IMG/VR virus record: IMGVR_UViG_3300010354_000229 | Location: 1-37,868 of that record | Strand: one strand, 5' to 3' | Length of the DNA stretch: 37,868 bases | Origin: a virus | Shown here: piece after piece, positions 26,465 to 34,079 of the stretch | Layout: every line of letters starts with the position of its first letter | Position numbering within the stretch: position 1 is the stretch's first letter | The notes under the pieces: generated by a model | What the model saw: the letters and a program-made list of their open reading frames with translations, nothing else | The model's database searches: none | Told to the model about the DNA's origin: nothing | Position numbers and translations under genes: made by a program

Positions 26465-29400
26465 ATGAGTAGTAGCGCAATCACAAATATTAAAGTAGGT
26501 GGTCCAGTTGGTCCTATCGGTCCAGTTGGTTCTATCGGTCCAACTGGTTCAACTGGTCCTACTGGTGTTTCTGGATCAGTTGGAAACAGAGGATTATACT
26601 TCTTATCAGCAGAAGCATCTGGAAATAATATCATTGTGGAATTATCAGATGGTACAACTTACGAAATATTTGGTGCATTTAAGGGATCAACATATTTTGA
26701 TTCTGATGCAGTTAAAGGTCAAAACAAATCAGGATCAGGATTTACTTTATTCAGTCAAGTTGTAGGTGGAACATATTATTTTAGAGGGATAACCGCAACA
26801 GGTTCAATATATCTTTCATATACTGGACCTAAAAATGAATACATTTCCATAGACAGTATATACCATAATATTGATGTTCAAGGATCTTTGGATGCATTGT
26901 CTTTAATTAATTATGGACTCCTGTATCTTTCAACACCAACTACAGCATCTGGAGTTCCAGTTAAAATATTTCCAAATCAAGGGCAATTAGGTCTTGCTGG
27001 TGCTATTAATTTTATAAAAACAACTCTAGAGTCTGGATCATCTGGTGATTATGGATATGCATTAAATACTGGGTCATATACCAAAATAGTCGGTCCAGTA
27101 AACAGAGAACAATCTCCAATATATTTAAATCTATCCGAAGCAGGAACATTTGTTGTTGACACTCCAATTGGAATAGCAGGATTTACTGGATTATCTGCTT
27201 TTTCATCAAATGAAGTAATTTCATTTACAATTGTATTTGAATCCGAGGATGTTTGGTATTTTCCACAAAATGTATACTTTGAACAGGGAGAAAATTATTT
27301 AACTTGTGGAAAAAATATTGTTGGATTTATGTCATATGACGCTGGGCAAACTTGGTTAGCAACAGTCTCACAGAGAGGTCACAATGTAAGAAATCCAGAT
27401 ACACAATGCAAACCAAATTATCTTTACGGTTCATGCTGTTATCAAAATCCAGATGGAACATATGAATGTTCTGATTATATGACAAAAGCACAATGTGATT
27501 TTTATTTTGGTGTATTCAATCCACTAAAATCATGCGATGAGACATGCGGAAAAGGAAATGGAATCTGCTGCACTAATGGTAAATGCATCGAAGCAGCATC
27601 AGTTGCAGAATGCGATCTTTTTGGTGGTTCTTTTTACATTGGAATAACTTGTGGTACTTATCCAAACGATCCAGCAGGACCAAATTATGGAGAACCAATA
27701 CAAAATGGAAAATTGTGCTATGATCCATGCCTTGAACCTGTGGTTTGCTGTAAAAATGGAAAATGTTTAGGAGCATATTCTAGAATTCAATGTGAACAAA
27801 TTTTAGGTGGAGTTGCTATACAAAATCAAACATGCGCAACAGTAAATTGTTGTGATTATACAACAACTGTTGGTGCTTGTTGCGTATGCAATGGAGCAGC
27901 ACAACCATCATGTTTTGATAATATAACAAAAGAACAATGTGATGCTTTGTCTGGTATTTTTATGGGAGAAAATGAAAAATGTGACCAGATATCATGCAAT
28001 TGTGTTTGTAATGTTGGTGATGCGCCAAAATTATATGCATGTGTCGATGGCAATTGTGTTGAAAGTGTAACAGGAACATATACAGATCCAAACTGTTTAA
28101 ACCAATGTACATCGACACAAAGATATTCATGTGTTAATGGTATATGCCAATTAACACAGGGTGGAGAATATGGTGAACCAACATGTGGTGGAAATTGTCA
28201 ACAATCTCCTCCACCACCAGAGGGAGGATTTCAGTGTGTGTTTGGTTCATGCGTTGCAACTCCTGGTGGATCTTTGCCAGCAGGATGTAATGGATCATGT
28301 TTACCTGATATAGATGATCCCAATGAAAATGATGGTGGACCTAATGCAGATCCAGATGGTAATGGAATTGGTGGACCAGGGGGACCAAATGGTCCTGGCG
28401 GTCCTGGTGGTCCTGGCGGTCCACCAGCAGACCCCTGTGGTGCAACAGTAAGCGATTCTTGTGGATGTATGACCTATTATTGGTGTGAAGAATTTAGAAA
28501 TTCTACATCTGGACAAATTCAATTTATTGAACACGAAGTTAGAAGAAAAATTTGCAATTCTGTTGCAAGTATTGAACCAAGAGACATGTGTACAGTAATT
28601 GGTGAAGGGTTTGATTGTGGAGGTCAAACAGATCCACTAGTAGATTTTGCAAGATGTTGTTATAAGAGAAGAAATGGTAATGTGTGTGGAAGTGGAAATG
28701 CTAATGATTTATGCAACAAAAATTGCGACGATCCAAACATAAATTGGAATTTATGTAATCAATTAACAGATGATGAAATCTTTAATTTTATTGGAATTAA
28801 AACAAAATTATGCCGTCAATTTTTAACTGCTTGTACTGGTGCGGACAGAATTAAATTATTAATTTGTTGCAACAATAGTGGATCTGGATGTAGTAACATA
28901 AGCCTATGTCAATTCAATGATAATTGTTCTAATTCGTTTAGTCCAGTAAGTTGCAGTGAAGTGCAACGAAATGATCCTTCTTGCAGTTCATTGGGAGATC
29001 ATCCACCAGGAGATCCAGCTCCTCCCCCATATACTGGTGTTTGGTTACAATATGGTTATTGCGATGCTGAGGCAACTCCACCAAGGTGCAATTTTGTTGC
29101 TGCATATGATGCTTGTAGCGCACAGTGTGTTGCAATTCGAGATGCGTGCAGACGATATGAATGCACCAAACTTGGATTAACCGATTGTCCTGGAATATGG
29201 GCTTGGGATGGATGTGGGTGTCCATCACCAGGTGCTGGATTTGGTGGTTGTCCAGGTAGCGAACTAAATCCTGCACCTCCAGTACCTCCTTCTCCATTGA
29301 CTGATGGTTCACTGCCACCAGAAACACCTTCAGTAGCAGAATATGACATAAGTTTAATTAGACCAAAAGATCCCAATATAAAATTAGTTAAAATTAAACT

Positions 29401-29470
29401 AAATAATGAGGATACATGTATTCCAATTCTATGTGACGATGATTGTAATGGATATACTTTCTGCGAGTAA
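26465..29470 (+). CDS. Collagen-like, cysteine-rich adhesin (3), without lectin-like domain
   Basis: 1001 residues from ATG 26465, chosen over an upstream TTG (26444) inside the previous gene because it lies one base after that gene's stop and gives the same MSSS start as the paralogue upstream. Collagen-like stretch 12-43; beta domain to about 315; four Cys units from 322 (GSCCYQNPDG, GICCTNGKC, VVCCKNGKC, GACCVCNGA); then three shorter units of the form CVxGxCV...C...C; a proline hinge (QQSPPPPEGG); a second Gly-rich collagen-like stretch (about 636-655, GGPGGPNGPGGPGG); and a long Cys-rich tail to the end (YTFCE). It lacks the Lcl_C domain, which instead occurs in the next gene in the same reading frame. 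Confidence 0.72.
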   Translation: MSSSAITNIKVGGPVGPIGPVGSIGPTGSTGPTGVSGSVGNRGLYFLSAEASGNNIIVELSDGTTYEIFGAFKGSTYFDSDAVKGQNKSGSGFTLFSQVVGGTYYFRGITATGSIYLSYTGPKNEYISIDSIYHNIDVQGSLDALSLINYGLLYLSTPTTASGVPVKIFPNQGQLGLAGAINFIKTTLESGSSGDYGYALNTGSYTKIVGPVNREQSPIYLNLSEAGTFVVDTPIGIAGFTGLSAFSSNEVISFTIVFESEDVWYFPQNVYFEQGENYLTCGKNIVGFMSYDAGQTWLATVSQRGHNVRNPDTQCKPNYLYGSCCYQNPDGTYECSDYMTKAQCDFYFGVFNPLKSCDETCGKGNGICCTNGKCIEAASVAECDLFGGSFYIGITCGTYPNDPAGPNYGEPIQNGKLCYDPCLEPVVCCKNGKCLGAYSRIQCEQILGGVAIQNQTCATVNCCDYTTTVGACCVCNGAAQPSCFDNITKEQCDALSGIFMGENEKCDQISCNCVCNVGDAPKLYACVDGNCVESVTGTYTDPNCLNQCTSTQRYSCVNGICQLTQGGEYGEPTCGGNCQQSPPPPEGGFQCVFGSCVATPGGSLPAGCNGSCLPDIDDPNENDGGPNADPDGNGIGGPGGPNGPGGPGGPGGPPADPCGATVSDSCGCMTYYWCEEFRNSTSGQIQFIEHEVRRKICNSVASIEPRDMCTVIGEGFDCGGQTDPLVDFARCCYKRRNGNVCGSGNANDLCNKNCDDPNINWNLCNQLTDDEIFNFIGIKTKLCRQFLTACTGADRIKLLICCNNSGSGCSNISLCQFNDNCSNSFSPVSCSEVQRNDPSCSSLGDHPPGDPAPPPYTGVWLQYGYCDAEATPPRCNFVAAYDACSAQCVAIRDACRRYECTKLGLTDCPGIWAWDGCGCPSPGAGFGGCPGSELNPAPPVPPSPLTDGSLPPETPSVAEYDISLIRPKDPNIKLVKIKLNNEDTCIPILCDDDCNGYTFCE
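26501..26536 (+). repeat. 18-bp near-perfect tandem repeat in adhesin 3
   Basis: GGTCCAGTTGGTCCTATC is followed directly by GGTCCAGTTGGTTCTATC, 17 of 18 bases identical, encoding GPVGPI and GPVGSI at the start of the collagen-like stretch. Confidence 0.85.
28370..28429 (+). repeat. Second collagen-like Gly-Gly-Pro repeat DNA in adhesin 3
   Basis: GGTGGACCAGGGGGACCA and following nonamers encode GGP/GPN triplets. The composition (GGP rather than GPT) differs from the N-terminal stretch. Confidence 0.8.
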
Positions 29471-29476
29471 CCGCCT

Positions 29477-31027
29477 ATGTCTGTTCAATTCCGATCAAGA
29501 ATTAAATCTGTTGTGGACTACTCAAAAGTCTTAAATGGCATTGGGGTTTGCTGCGACAAGGATGGAAATAAATCATTGAAAGCATTTTATGATTGCTTCA
29601 ATGATGGTGGTAATTATTTTCCTTCCGAATCATTAGACGCAATTGAGTGTCCACCAGCGGATGCAGAAAAAGGATGTTGCTGTGCTTGTTCATTTGTAGA
29701 AAATTTAGAACTTTTACCCTATCCTTGGGATTTTACATTAAACACTCCAGCACTAGGAACCACCCCATATTACGAATCTGGTGTAATTTGTAATATTACA
29801 CGATGCGAATGCGACAGACTAAAAGGAAAATTTACACCATCAGGCGAGTCTGAAGTCATACTGTCATCAGACAACATTGAGCGATATTGCTATAAAGAAG
29901 TACCTGAATTTTTCAGTGGGGCATTAATAGATGCCAGATATCCAAGAGCGTGTTGTCATATTAGAAGAGATCCAGACACTGGATACCCAACAGAAGTTGT
30001 TTGTGATAATGTTTGCTCTCAGTCAGATTGTGCTGTATTAGGCAATTCACAAAATCCAGCAGTATATAGCGAAAAAGCATCTTGTGGAAATTATCTTTAT
30101 TTAGACGGTTCAGGACTGAATGGATTAGCACAATGTAATTCATCTCTTAAACTGTCACAGATGGTAAATAAGTCAACAGATTATACAGATGTTGAATATG
30201 GTTCTTGTTATGAATTAGAAAAGAACATATCTGGAAACTTAGAATATAATTGCAATATTAAACCAAAATCATTATGTAGCGGTTATTGGGTATTGCCAAA
30301 GAATGCAGCAAAATACTGCAATGATGTTTATACACCAAATGATCCAGTAAAAGTAAATAATGTATATGATGTTCAAAAAATGACATCAACTGAATTTAGT
30401 TCTTTAAATTTAAATATAGGACAAGAATATCAAGGTGGAATTTATATTGGAACATTTGAACCAGGAACACCAGTAAATCCAAAAGGATCTGCATTATTTG
30501 GAAATATTAATTTTGGTGATCCCGTAGTTTTTACTCCAGAAAATGTAGGAATTGGTGGATCTCATAAAAAGTGGGCATTGTTTGTTGATGAAACCCCATA
30601 TTCAGTTCCTTTCATAGAAGAAGATGAACAAGATGTAAATTACGAAACCTCTTTATGGGATGGGTATTATAATACTTATGGAGATCAAAAAACATTTGGT
30701 GGAATAAAAACAAAATTGACCAATAGTATTCGATATAAAAATAGAAATGGATTTATCGATTACTACTTGCCATCTATTCATGAAATATATTTCTATTGGA
30801 AATATTTGATTGCTGATAAAAAACCAATTGTCTTTGGAAACTACATAACATCAAGTATTTTTAATACAAAATACATTAACTCACAAACAAACAAATTTAA
30901 GATAAATAACAATGGACTGTTTTATGTTGGAAGAATGCTAGAAGACTACAGATACTCTACTGTACTGTCATTGAAAACAAAAACATTATACGCATTATTT
31001 TTTAGAAAAATTGTAATTGAGGATTGA
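29477..31027 (+). CDS. Cysteine-rich protein with degenerate Lcl_C/DUF1566-type domain
   Basis: 516 residues, starting six bases after, and in the same frame as, adhesin 3. There is no collagen stretch. The N-terminus has one Cys unit (GVCCDKDGN), a CCCAC cluster near residue 67-71, and further Cys pairs to about residue 280. The C-terminal part begins IGQEYQGGIYIGTFEPG, the same opening as the lectin-like domain upstream, and has YYLPSIHEIYFYWKYL at 429, but the later YWSST and VRPVR motifs have decayed to weak matches (YITSS, LYALFFRK). It may be the separated C-terminus of a once larger adhesin 3, or a partner subunit. Ends with TGA. Ribosome binding site not obvious. Confidence 0.65.
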   Translation: MSVQFRSRIKSVVDYSKVLNGIGVCCDKDGNKSLKAFYDCFNDGGNYFPSESLDAIECPPADAEKGCCCACSFVENLELLPYPWDFTLNTPALGTTPYYESGVICNITRCECDRLKGKFTPSGESEVILSSDNIERYCYKEVPEFFSGALIDARYPRACCHIRRDPDTGYPTEVVCDNVCSQSDCAVLGNSQNPAVYSEKASCGNYLYLDGSGLNGLAQCNSSLKLSQMVNKSTDYTDVEYGSCYELEKNISGNLEYNCNIKPKSLCSGYWVLPKNAAKYCNDVYTPNDPVKVNNVYDVQKMTSTEFSSLNLNIGQEYQGGIYIGTFEPGTPVNPKGSALFGNINFGDPVVFTPENVGIGGSHKKWALFVDETPYSVPFIEEDEQDVNYETSLWDGYYNTYGDQKTFGGIKTKLTNSIRYKNRNGFIDYYLPSIHEIYFYWKYLIADKKPIVFGNYITSSIFNTKYINSQTNKFKINNNGLFYVGRMLEDYRYSTVLSLKTKTLYALFFRKIVIED

Positions 31028-31049
31028 CAAATAATTAAAGGAATGTAGC

Positions 31050-31622
31050 ATGTCATGTGCGTGTGGAAAACAACAAAAATGTGGTTGTCGTAGGAGTGCA
31101 CTTATGGAAAATGAAAACATCGAATTTAGAAAAGACGAAATCAAAGAACAAGGCGGATTAAAGAAAAAACTAAGCATGATGCAAAGTTTTGCTTCTGCTA
31201 TCACATCAAGAGGTTTAAAAAATGAAAAAGTCACTAAACCAATAAAACAATTAAGAGTTTTATCTTGTTTTGGCGATAAAGCACAGGGTGGTGTTCTTCC
31301 ACCATGCGAACATTTAAAAAATAGCAGAACTCCTGGTAAGCATTTTTGTGGTGGGTGTGGGTGTGGCGATAGGCAGGGAACCTGGTTAGTCGCAGAAGGA
31401 GAACAATATTCAAAATTAGATTATCCAAGGTTATCATGTCCATTGCAGATGCCAGGATTTTCAAATTATGAACAATCAAAACCAGACGAATCAGTTAGTC
31501 CAATAACTAGAAGATATTATATTGAAAACTATCCATATGATAAATTAGAAAACATTAAAGTAAATACATTCGAACCACCCCCTCTTCCTGTCAAAAAGGA
31601 AGAACCAAAACAAGAAAATTGA
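31050..31622 (+). CDS. Small cysteine-rich protein, possible metal-binding
   Basis: 190 residues with a good ribosome binding site (AAAGGAATG). I do not recognise a named family. N-terminus MSCACGKQQKCGCRR has Cys at 3, 5, 11 and 13; a Lys/Glu-rich helix with Met/Phe follows (about 25-60); then a compact block with Cys73, Cys86, Cys100, Cys103, Cys105 and Cys130 around HFCGGCGCGDRQGTWL and YPRLSCPLQMPGFSNY. The C-terminal 50 residues are Pro/Glu/Lys-rich and probably disordered. CxxCxC spacing suggests zinc or an iron-sulfur cluster rather than disulfides in the cytoplasm. It closes the adhesin cluster and could be a structural partner or a chaperone for the cysteine-rich fibres; both are inference. 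Stop codons are tandem (TGA TAA). Confidence 0.7.
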   Translation: MSCACGKQQKCGCRRSALMENENIEFRKDEIKEQGGLKKKLSMMQSFASAITSRGLKNEKVTKPIKQLRVLSCFGDKAQGGVLPPCEHLKNSRTPGKHFCGGCGCGDRQGTWLVAEGEQYSKLDYPRLSCPLQMPGFSNYEQSKPDESVSPITRRYYIENYPYDKLENIKVNTFEPPPLPVKKEEPKQEN

Positions 31623-31628
31623 TAAAAT

Positions 31629-31661
31629 AAAATCTCCTTATAAATAATATAAGGAGATTTT
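31629..31661 (+). terminator. 14-bp perfect hairpin between the adhesin block and gp13
   Basis: AAAATCTCCTTATA (31629-31642), loop AATAA, and TATAAGGAGATTTT (31648-31661) form a perfect 14-bp stem followed by T. It can act as a Rho-independent terminator for the adhesin operon, but its 3' arm is also the gp13 Shine-Dalgarno (AAGGAG, 31651-31656), so read-through RNA would hide that site. Confidence 0.65.
31639..31646 (+). promoter_or_regulatory. T4-type late promoter TATAAATA before gp13
   Basis: A perfect T4 late promoter octamer spans the hairpin's 5' arm end and loop. The expected start is about six bases downstream, near 31652, so the late transcript would begin at the AGGAG of gp13 and lack the 5' arm of the hairpin. 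This would drive gp13-gp17 late. Confidence 0.75.
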
Positions 31662-31664
31662 TCT

Positions 31665-32471
31665 ATGTCTACAGCACAACCAAATTCAAGACAAACCCTA
31701 ATAGAGTACGCTCTTCGTTCTCTGGGGCATCCAGTTATACAGATTAACGTAGACTGGCAACAATGCGAAGATCGTCTTGATGAGGCGTTACAATTTTTCT
31801 CTGAGTACCATTTTGATGGTGTTCAGAAGTGCTACTTTAAATACCAATTAACACAACAAGACATAGACAATAAGTGCATTTCCATAAACAACATACAATC
31901 TCCAATTGGTGGAATAGATAGACCAAATGGCAGTGATATAGTTTCAGTTATTAGATTATTCCGATTTGGATATCTAACTGGAACTGATATGTTTAACATT
32001 AAATATCAATTAGCACTTACAGATTACTTTGGCATTAATCGTGGACTCAAAGGAAATACATCTCTTCCTCTTGCTGGTTATGATGCGACAATGCAATACA
32101 TTACATTGATTGAACAATTTTTTGATCCAGAAAAAGCAATTAGATTTAGTAAAGTATCAGATAAAATTTATATCGACAGCGATATGAAAGAAGCAACTGT
32201 TGGTGAATATGTAATTGTAGAAGCATATGCCGTTCTAGATCCAGATGAATATCCAAAAATATATAATGATCGTCTACTCAAACGATATGTGACTGCTCTT
32301 GTTAAAAAACAATGGGGAGCAAATATGTCTAAGTATGATGGAGTTCAACTGCCAGGTGGCATTACATTCAAAGGTGCTCAGATATATCAAGAAGCAATGC
32401 AAGAATTAGCAATGATCGAAAACGAATTAAGAGCAACACACGAATTGCCCGTTAATTTCATGATGGGATAA
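31665..32471 (+). CDS. 13: Neck protein gp13
   Basis: 268 residues (T4 gp13 is 309). gp13 and gp14 form the neck below the portal and are needed for head-tail joining. Family signature: YALRSLGHPVIQINVDWQQCEDRLDEAL at about 11-38, followed by FFSEYHFDGVQKCYFKYQLT; and a later acidic VGEYVIVEAYAVLDPDEYPKIYND (about 181-204) with the LLKRYVTALVKKQWGANMSKY helix, all typical of gp13. The ATG at 31665 lies eight bases after AAGGAG and a perfect late promoter; gp14 follows three bases after the stop. Confident family call. Confidence 0.92.
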   Translation: MSTAQPNSRQTLIEYALRSLGHPVIQINVDWQQCEDRLDEALQFFSEYHFDGVQKCYFKYQLTQQDIDNKCISINNIQSPIGGIDRPNGSDIVSVIRLFRFGYLTGTDMFNIKYQLALTDYFGINRGLKGNTSLPLAGYDATMQYITLIEQFFDPEKAIRFSKVSDKIYIDSDMKEATVGEYVIVEAYAVLDPDEYPKIYNDRLLKRYVTALVKKQWGANMSKYDGVQLPGGITFKGAQIYQEAMQELAMIENELRATHELPVNFMMG

Positions 32472-32474
32472 TAC

Positions 32475-33362
32475 ATGGCAGTAAATCCATTCTTTAAAAA
32501 TTACGTTGGAGAGCAAAGACTACTCAATGATTTGACTATAGAAACAATCAAATCAATGGGTCAAGATTTTATCTATATTCCAAGAGAATATTTTAAAATA
32601 GATCAAATTTTTGGAGAAGATCCAAAATCTAGATTTAAAAATGGATATACACTTGAAATGTATATCGTAGAAACATTAAAGTTTGGTGGTAGCAAAGATG
32701 TTATGACTAAGTTTGGAATTGCTATTACCAGTAGAGTTACTTTAACATTTTCAAAGACTAGATTTGCAGAAGAGATCACAGCAAAACAAGTTGATGTGAC
32801 TAGACCAAGAGAAGGCGATTTAATATACATGCCTCTCGCTAACATTCTTTTTGAAATTAATTATGTTAATGATGAGGAACCATTTTATCAGTTTGGTACA
32901 CTCACAACATATACAGTCACATGCGAACTCTTCACATACTCTCACGAAGAAATTGATACTGGCATTACAGAAATTGATTCAGTATTTGAGGAACGCAGCA
33001 CTGAATTTGCTACAGTCATTGGTGTAACTGGCAGCAGTCTTTCTGGTGTTACAGCATATAGCGGAGGAGAAACGGTGTATCAAGGAAATGCTTCTGGTTT
33101 GCTTATCGAAGCAACAACAAATGCTTCAGGGAAACCAGCAAATCTTTATATTACAAACATTACTGGAACATTTGTTTCTGGTGCTACCTTGTATGGTGCT
33201 CAATCAGGAGCTGTCTATACAGCAGCGAGTGTACAAGATACTATTGTAAATATACCACAAGATCCATTCACTAAAGCACCAGCGATGAATAATGATGAGT
33301 TACAAAAACAGGCATACACTATTCAATTTTCTACTGACAATCCATTTTCTGAGAACTGCTAA
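32475..33362 (+). CDS. 14: Neck protein gp14 with inserted GETV-type beta module
   Basis: 295 residues; T4 gp14 is 256. N-terminus NPFFKNYVGEQRLLNDLTIETIKSMGQDFIYIPREY and residues 61-160 (KFGGSKDVMTKFGIAI, RPREGDLIYMPL, FEINYVNDEEPFYQFG) are typical gp14. After FTYSHEEIDTGITEID (153-168) an extra module of about 75 residues (180-253) is inserted: SGGETVYQGNASG, ANLYITNITGTFVSGATLYG. This sequence style (GETVxG ... GTFxxGxTLxG) recurs in virion proteins of aquatic T4-like phages. The canonical C-terminus resumes at PQDPF. The stop overlaps the gp15 start by one base (TAATG). Confidence 0.9.
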   Translation: MAVNPFFKNYVGEQRLLNDLTIETIKSMGQDFIYIPREYFKIDQIFGEDPKSRFKNGYTLEMYIVETLKFGGSKDVMTKFGIAITSRVTLTFSKTRFAEEITAKQVDVTRPREGDLIYMPLANILFEINYVNDEEPFYQFGTLTTYTVTCELFTYSHEEIDTGITEIDSVFEERSTEFATVIGVTGSSLSGVTAYSGGETVYQGNASGLLIEATTNASGKPANLYITNITGTFVSGATLYGAQSGAVYTAASVQDTIVNIPQDPFTKAPAMNNDELQKQAYTIQFSTDNPFSENC

Positions 33363-34078
33363 TGATATCCATAGAAAACACATACTACAACGAATCTATA
33401 AGAAAAATGGTCACTGCTTTTGGTGCATTATTTAATTCAATATATTTGATTCGTAAAGAAAATAACACAATTACAGAAAAAATAAGAGTCCCACTAACAT
33501 ACGGACCAAAAGAAAAATTTATATACAAATTAACTTCTGAAAGTAATATCACAGACGAAACACACGTTCAGATCACACTACCAATCATTGGGTTTGACAT
33601 GACAAGCATACTCTATGACACAAATAGAAAAATTAACAGACTCACTAGAAAGATTGTTGATGGTAGATCATCGTATTCTGAAGTTCCATATAATATTAAC
33701 TTTGGAGTTTATGTGTTTACTCGTAATATAGATGATAATCTACAAATAGTAGAACAAATTCTTCCATACTTTGCTCCAGAATTTATGGTAACAATTTCTA
33801 TGGATGAAATATATCCAGCAGTTGATATTCCAATTGTCCTCAACAGCGTTGCTATGAATGAAGAATATGAAGGAACATTTGAAACCCGAAGAGCAGTTAC
33901 AAGTATGTTCGATTTTACCATGAAAGGGTATGTGTACAATAAGTTCTGTGAACCAACCAAAGGTATTATTAAAAATGCTGATCTATCGCTTGGAATTACA
34001 GGAGAAGCAGAAAGAACACATATTGATTATATTAGTGATTTTGGCGAACCAGTATATATTAATATAGAAGAGGTATAA
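33362..34078 (+). CDS. 15: Tail terminator / sheath stabiliser gp15
   Basis: 238 residues; T4 gp15 is 272. gp15 forms the hexameric ring that ends tail tube and sheath and docks the tail to the neck. Characteristic parts: YYNESIRKMVTAFGALFNSIYLIR (about 8-31), VPLTYGPKEKFIYKL, then THVQITLPIIGFDMTSILYD and NRKINRLTRKI (about 72-96), YNINFGVYVFTRNIDDNLQIVEQILPYFAPEFMVTI (about 108-143) and DIPIVLNSV. Starts on the A of the gp14 TAA; gp16 follows after one base. Strong family call from sequence and synteny. Confidence 0.93.
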   Translation: MISIENTYYNESIRKMVTAFGALFNSIYLIRKENNTITEKIRVPLTYGPKEKFIYKLTSESNITDETHVQITLPIIGFDMTSILYDTNRKINRLTRKIVDGRSSYSEVPYNINFGVYVFTRNIDDNLQIVEQILPYFAPEFMVTISMDEIYPAVDIPIVLNSVAMNEEYEGTFETRRAVTSMFDFTMKGYVYNKFCEPTKGIIKNADLSLGITGEAERTHIDYISDFGEPVYINIEEV

Positions 34079-34079
34079 T

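Noticed and set aside
28301-28627. Minus-strand open frame rich in Thr/Arg/Trp under the second collagen stretch
   Set aside because: Antisense shadow of repeat-rich coding DNA; composition is that of reversed Gly-Pro codons.
31024-31049. TTGACA resembling a -35 box before the 31050 gene
   Set aside because: It consists of the end and stop codon of the previous gene, and no -10-like sequence lies 16-18 bases downstream.
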